From contig MKSR01000019.1 of assembly GCA_001898145.1 (NCBI GenBank), forward strand, positions 248,001 to 312,000: a stretch of 64,000 nucleotides of DNA. Reading direction: 5' to 3'. The number at the start of each line of letters is the position of its first letter. Position 1 is the stretch's first letter. Shown here one piece after another: positions 60,430-64,000 of the stretch. Below the pieces are notes generated by a model, which made no database searches, was not told the DNA's origin, and worked only from the letters and a program-made list of their open reading frames with translations. This DNA is from Dyadobacter sp. 50-39. GTDB taxonomy: Bacteria; Bacteroidota; Bacteroidia; Cytophagales; Spirosomataceae. The translations under genes were made by a program, and so were the position numbers.

Positions 60430-62276
60430 CCATGCCCGAAATGCTGAGCTATACCAAGGAGAACATTTCGCGCCGGCTGATCCGGCGCTGTGCCGAGTTG
60501 TGGGGTATCGACGATGCCCATGCCGACCATTTCGATCCGCTGGTACGGCTCCTGGCAGAGGCTTGTTCGGTGGAATTTGAAAAAGTAGGTCAGGAAATTG
60601 AGCATACCGAGCTCCGGCTCATGACCCGCCTCGCCGAAATCCTTTCGCCCGAAACCCATAACGGACCGCAGCCTGCCACGGCCATCGTGCAGGCACGCCC
60701 GCAGGAACCGAAGGGCTGGATAGAGCCGGAAAACCAGCTCACCGGCAGGCGTACCAATGTCCGCAAGGGCGAAACTACCGAAGTACATTTCGCACCCGCA
60801 GGCCGGTACCCGCTCGTCAATGCGGCCATCGCACTCTACGCTACGCCCGCAGGCCTCTTTGCCATTGAAAAAGGGGCCAAAACACTGGTCGCGAAAACAC
60901 TCCCGCAACCCGGCGGCGAGCAAAGCGTCTGGATCGGACTGGAAGCAGACGCGGGCATTACATCCTGGGACGGCTTCCGCTTCTATTTCGACTGGGCGCC
61001 GGCAGCCGGACCGCCGGTCGGTGACTCCGCAGGTAGCTCAGCAGCCGGAGCACGCGCGGAATATCAATACCGCGAATTCCTGCCGGCCACGAACTGGTGG
61101 TGGAACGGGAAGCAGCTGCCGGTAGTGGGCGGTTTACAGAACGAAGCCGTGGATGATTCAATCCTTATTTATCACGACAGCTTCGTCCGCATTGCCAGCG
61201 ACGATTCCTGGGAAAAGGGGAAGTTAAAAACCGAACTCTATCCCGAAGGATTCGAAAGGATGTTTGAAATGCGGACGCTGCAAATGCTGAAAAAACCGCT
61301 GGTATGGATACGGGTATCCTGGCCCGCCATATTCCCCATGGCGGGATTCGAAGCTATGCATGTCTCGTTGAATGCATTCCCGGTCCAGAACAAACAGCTC
61401 AACAAACTCACCTATCGCCTGCAAACCGGCCTGAACGGCATTGCATTACCCAGCGGTGACGCCTTTATGGGCATTCAAAGTGTGGTGAATCAGAAAAACC
61501 AGGCTTACACGGCTTCGGAAAAGAACTTGTATATCGATGAGGAATCAGGCTCCAATGCGCCGCGCGTTTACACGCTCCGCAGGCAAGGCATCGGGCGGTT
61601 CGACAAGCGAGATGCGCGGGCGGTGCTGTACCAGCTTCTGGAATTGCTTCGCGACGAGGTGACCGCATTCAATGCCATCGGAGAAGATTTCCTGGCCTCA
61701 GTTCTCCGTGAAATCGCCCAGAATATGGCGCGCATCGAGCAGAAGCTGGGCGTTAAAAAAGCGAGTGAAACCACCGCGCAGCCATTTCTGGTCATCCGGG
61801 CCGACAAAAACCCGGATGTGCTTTTTATTTCCTACTGGAGTACGCTTGCCGAACAGGCCAATGGCATTCCCGCGGGTACGCGCCTGCAATCCTATGCGGC
61901 CTCGGGCGTGAGCGGGACGGACATTATCATGCTCACGCGCTCGTCGGGCGGGCGGGCCAAACCCGATGAAAGCGATTATGTGAACCAGCTACGGAAGAAC
62001 ATCGTCACCCGTAACCGGCTTGTGACCCTGGAAGATGTGCGGGCATTCTGCGCTGCGGAGTTGGGCGACCGACTTCGAAAAGTGCAGGTGAAACCGCATT
62101 TCATACCTGGCAAAATGCCCAGCCAGGGATTTGTCCGCTGCCTGCAAATCGGCCTCACGCCCGCGTCGTCTGTCCGCAGCAGCGAAGACTGGCCCCGCGA
62201 ATGTGAAATGCTCCAACTGAAAATAGGCCGCCTTTCCAACGGCATGTACCCTATTCAGGTTGTAATGCTGCAATAG
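60426..62276 (+). CDS. tssF: T6SS baseplate component TssF
   Basis: Baseplate wedge protein (VasA/ImpG family) of 616 residues. Start overlaps tssE by 4 bases (ATGA). N-terminal part: FDPLVRLLAEACSVEFEKVGQEIEHTELRLMTRLAEILSPETHNGPQPATAIVQARP, similar to the TssF opening, where a helical pair leads to 'P-x-x-A-x-x-x-x-P'. Middle beta-domains (about 100-330) and a C-terminal region with RPFLVIRADKNPDVLFISYWST and VRKNIVTRNRLVTLEDVRAFCAAELG (in outline), which resembles the baseplate J-like fold. It pairs with TssG in a 2:1 wedge. Confidence 0.9.
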   Translation: MTMPEMLSYTKENISRRLIRRCAELWGIDDAHADHFDPLVRLLAEACSVEFEKVGQEIEHTELRLMTRLAEILSPETHNGPQPATAIVQARPQEPKGWIEPENQLTGRRTNVRKGETTEVHFAPAGRYPLVNAAIALYATPAGLFAIEKGAKTLVAKTLPQPGGEQSVWIGLEADAGITSWDGFRFYFDWAPAAGPPVGDSAGSSAAGARAEYQYREFLPATNWWWNGKQLPVVGGLQNEAVDDSILIYHDSFVRIASDDSWEKGKLKTELYPEGFERMFEMRTLQMLKKPLVWIRVSWPAIFPMAGFEAMHVSLNAFPVQNKQLNKLTYRLQTGLNGIALPSGDAFMGIQSVVNQKNQAYTASEKNLYIDEESGSNAPRVYTLRRQGIGRFDKRDARAVLYQLLELLRDEVTAFNAIGEDFLASVLREIAQNMARIEQKLGVKKASETTAQPFLVIRADKNPDVLFISYWSTLAEQANGIPAGTRLQSYAASGVSGTDIIMLTRSSGGRAKPDESDYVNQLRKNIVTRNRLVTLEDVRAFCAAELGDRLRKVQVKPHFIPGKMPSQGFVRCLQIGLTPASSVRSSEDWPRECEMLQLKIGRLSNGMYPIQVVMLQ

Positions 62277-62307
62277 GCTCTGACATTTCTGCGAGCTTCG
62301 AAAACAA

Positions 62308-62336
62308 TTGACCACCCCTGACCAATTCCTGACCAC
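62308..62336. repeat. Small 10-bp repeat before tssG
   Basis: TGACCA occurs three times at 10- or near-10-base steps (in TTGACCACCCC, CTGACCAATT and CTGACCACAA). It resembles the 10-bp array behind secA, but without the inverted partner. It fills part of the 62-base gap between tssF and tssG. Confidence 0.45.
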
Positions 62337-62338
62337 AA

Positions 62339-63238
62339 ATGGAACCCCGTCCCGACCTGAAAGCGGAATTCATCGCCAGTTCCTGGCTGGAAAACGATAT
62401 CCCACTCGCGCAAATCCTCTTTCGCCCGCTGGGTGATTTCAAGCGGCGCAGCCACCGCGACATTGAAACGACGCGGGAAATGGAACTCGGAAATTTCAAA
62501 GGCCAGGTAATCGACTCTAACCGCAGCGGCATTTACGACCATTTACCGGAGCAGCTTTTTCATTTACCGTCATCGGCAAATCTGAATACGGTTAAAAAGA
62601 AAGTCGACGAGATCCGGCTGCAAAGGGAAAAAGAACAGAAATCCCGCCTGTTTTTCCTTCCCTGGGAGCAGGAGTTCTTTCTGAGCCGCGTTAGCCTGGC
62701 GCGTTTGGAACAACGTGCCTGGGAACTTGGTCCCGACTCGGGACTGCTCGAAGAGCTGAAGGCATTCTGGCAGGCACCGCCCGCACTGGACGAAGGCGTA
62801 TTTGTGCAACTCCTTCCGTTTCTACCCCTCGTTTCAGAAAACCGGGGAGACCTCGACAAGGCTGCGGAAATCATGTCGGGCGCGTTGCGGCTGCCGGTTG
62901 AGATACAGGTTATTTTTGGTTTGAAATACCATTTCGAATCCAATGCGAGCATGGGCGACGTGCTGTTGGGCGCGGACACTTCGCTGGGAGGGGACCTGGA
63001 TACCTATTTACCTCAGATCAATGTGCAGATAGAAGTTCCCGATCCTGCCGGGCTGGACAAATATCTGCACAACGAAAGCTTTGACACGATGGTAACCTGG
63101 CTCCTGGGCTGGTTTATCCCGGTGGAATACGATTACACCGTTTCGCTACGTCTGCCCGCAGAAGCATCCGCATTTACCCTCACCTCCGGTGACGGCTTCT
63201 CCGTCCCGCTGGGCTACGCGACACTGGCAGCCGGCTAG
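62339..63238 (+). CDS. tssG: T6SS baseplate component TssG
   Basis: Baseplate wedge protein (VasB/ImpH family) of 299 residues. N-terminal part: ASSWLENDIPLAQILFRPLGDFKRRSHRDIETTREMELGNFKGQVIDSNRSGIYDHLPEQLFHLPS, a pattern related to 'YDLPEQ-x-LFH-x-P' of subtype iii TssG. The middle helices (LRLQREKEQKSRLFFLPWEQEFFLSRVSLARLEQR) and a C-terminal domain with INVQIEVPDPAGLDKYL and FIPVEYDYTVSLRLPAE follow. It completes the TssE/TssF/TssG wedge and is the last recognised T6SS gene here. Confidence 0.85.
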   Translation: MEPRPDLKAEFIASSWLENDIPLAQILFRPLGDFKRRSHRDIETTREMELGNFKGQVIDSNRSGIYDHLPEQLFHLPSSANLNTVKKKVDEIRLQREKEQKSRLFFLPWEQEFFLSRVSLARLEQRAWELGPDSGLLEELKAFWQAPPALDEGVFVQLLPFLPLVSENRGDLDKAAEIMSGALRLPVEIQVIFGLKYHFESNASMGDVLLGADTSLGGDLDTYLPQINVQIEVPDPAGLDKYLHNESFDTMVTWLLGWFIPVEYDYTVSLRLPAEASAFTLTSGDGFSVPLGYATLAAG

Positions 63239-63447
63239 CATTCTACGCCCCATTTTTCGCCAGCACATTATCCGATTGATTTTCATTTGCTTACAGCACC
63301 AGGCGTTAAAATGACCTTTTCGATCCCGGAAACACGTAAAACACAAGTTATTAACCAAATAGTAATATTGACCACCTGGAAATTTATCTTGCGATTCTGA
63401 TTTTTTCGAATCAAATTTGCGGTTTCATTGAAATCCCGAATCTGAAA

Positions 63448-63840
63448 GTGAAGACTGTACGAGTGATTAACCAGGCCATCAGCTTAATGCTAGCCGTCAT
63501 GCTACTGACGGTGGCAGGCGCGCGGTCGTGGTCGGACCACATCGATCAGAAAGCTTTTCAGGGTGCCAAAACAGAGGCGATTTCCAAGGATCTGACCAAA
63601 AAAGCAGATGCCCGTTCAGGACAATCCGAACAACCGGAAGTAAGTGCGCTCAGTTTGAATGCGGTCATTACGCCCGCGATTTCCTTCGATTTTTATCAAT
63701 ACCTGTATTTTTTACCGCAGCCAGTCTGGCATTTCGTTGCCCAAAAACTCGTTGTCCGGACCGCATTCACCGAACCGGTGTTCCTCGTTTCGCATTTTCA
63801 GCGCGTTTTCGGCAGGTTTATCGTCACCAACGCTCCGTGA
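63448..63840 (+). CDS. Small exported protein ending in Asn-Ala-Pro, possible arrest-peptide leader
   Basis: 130 residues from a GTG at 63448 (MKTVRVINQAISLMLAVMLLTVAG). A hydrophobic segment at about 8-25 looks like a signal peptide or anchor. A charged middle (KTEAISKDLTKKADARSGQ) follows, and the C-terminal half is aromatic and basic (FYQYLYFLPQPVWHFVAQ, SHFQRVFGRFIVTNAP) and ends exactly at Asn-Ala-Pro before the stop. 124 bases later a new frame starts (63965) that may be secDF. Small exported proteins with a conserved C-terminal end in front of secretion genes can act as ribosome-arrest sensors of export. That is an inference from layout. The GTG start is the only one that includes the hydrophobic segment. 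Confidence 0.6.
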   Translation: MKTVRVINQAISLMLAVMLLTVAGARSWSDHIDQKAFQGAKTEAISKDLTKKADARSGQSEQPEVSALSLNAVITPAISFDFYQYLYFLPQPVWHFVAQKLVVRTAFTEPVFLVSHFQRVFGRFIVTNAP

Positions 63841-63964
63841 TGTGTGAGCGGGCCGGGCAGGTCCGCCAGTTCGCATTTACCAGAATGCCTGTGCCGCAGA
63901 ATATTTCCGGCCGGGCAGTTTCCAGTTGTATTTCAAGCATTTCAATTTAATTTTTCATTTCAAA
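63841..63964. promoter_or_regulatory. Leader region before the right-edge gene
   Basis: 124 bases with a hairpin (GCGGGCC/GGTCCGC, 63848-63866, one wobble) and a 10-base direct repeat GGCCGGGCAG at 63851-63860 and 63909-63918. If the upstream small protein stalls ribosomes, alternative folding here could expose the start at 63965. No promoter was identified. Confidence 0.35.
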
Positions 63965-64000
63965 ATGACCAACAAGAACGGGATAATCGCGTTGACGATC
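63965..64000 (+). CDS. Start of a gene cut by the window edge, possibly secDF
   Basis: Twelve codons from the ATG at 63965, giving MTNKNGIIALTI. A short polar start running into a hydrophobic segment is what fused SecDF of Cytophagales looks like, and SecDF starts such as this one are familiar to me, but twelve residues are too few to prove it. The small exported protein in front is the second hint. Confidence 0.35.
   Translation, partial: MTNKNGIIALTI

Noticed and set aside
40622-63238. The contractile locus as an extracellular injection system (eCIS) or R-type tailocin
   Set aside because: TssK, ClpV, TssF/TssG, a PAAR/VgrG pair and a TssN-like membrane protein are present. No tape-measure protein, LysM baseplate protein or tail fibre genes were seen.

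Overview
The window is about 51% GC and comes from the chromosome of a member of the Bacteroidota. Cytophagales, and Dyadobacter or a close relative, fits best. Reasons: a Bacteroidota-type SecA without the C-terminal zinc motif, BshC (bacillithiol), a long IspH, a type IX secretion sorting domain, a TonB receptor paired with a DUF4249 lipoprotein, promoters of the TTG-N19-21-TAnnTTTG class, and a subtype iii type VI secretion system (T6SSiii). The genus is an inference from gene content, not a database match.

Layout. 1-40383 is mostly housekeeping and scattered metabolism: purB (cut by the left edge), an aquaglyceroporin, a 1819-residue alpha-2-macroglobulin lipoprotein, ispH, an ECF sigma factor with a membrane protein and a DUF4097-like exported protein, bshC, an acyl-CoA dehydrogenase and a thiolase that share a palindromic operator, two glycosyltransferases overlapping a secreted glycoside-hydrolase-like T9SS client, pspC, secA, psd, a rhomboid protease, a polyprenyl synthase, a class IV aminotransferase, thiL, small lipoproteins, a cytochrome-b5-like protein with a GlcNAc-kinase-like ATPase, a two-component system, rpmB, folK, a TonB receptor with its DUF4249 partner, and a P1-family peptidase.

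40622-63238 is one large T6SSiii locus. It opens with two LuxR-type regulators: a response regulator whose receiver has lost every phosphorylation residue, and a 60-residue free-standing HTH. Then come tssK, a TssO-like coiled-coil membrane protein and the ClpV ATPase. An accessory block follows (46461-53347): a CHAP-like cysteine amidase candidate, a metzincin-motif metalloprotease candidate, two paralogous lipoproteins, two exported proteins of unknown function and an OmpA-domain protein. After it come PAAR, the sheath genes tssB and tssC, two tssD (Hcp) genes, vgrG, a third tssD, tssN on the opposite strand, and the baseplate genes tssE, tssF and tssG. TssJ, TssL and TssM are absent, as expected for subtype iii. 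The accessory block is the least explained part. It looks like a mix of envelope-complex parts and antibacterial cargo.

The intergenic DNA is notable: arrays of 8-bp and 10-bp repeats arranged as long inverted repeats (both sides of tssC, behind secA, and a small one before tssG), and two kinds of REP-like palindromes inside the T6SS locus. At the right edge a small exported protein ending in Asn-Ala-Pro precedes what may be the start of secDF; it could be an arrest-peptide leader. No tRNA, rRNA, CRISPR array, insertion sequence or prophage was seen.
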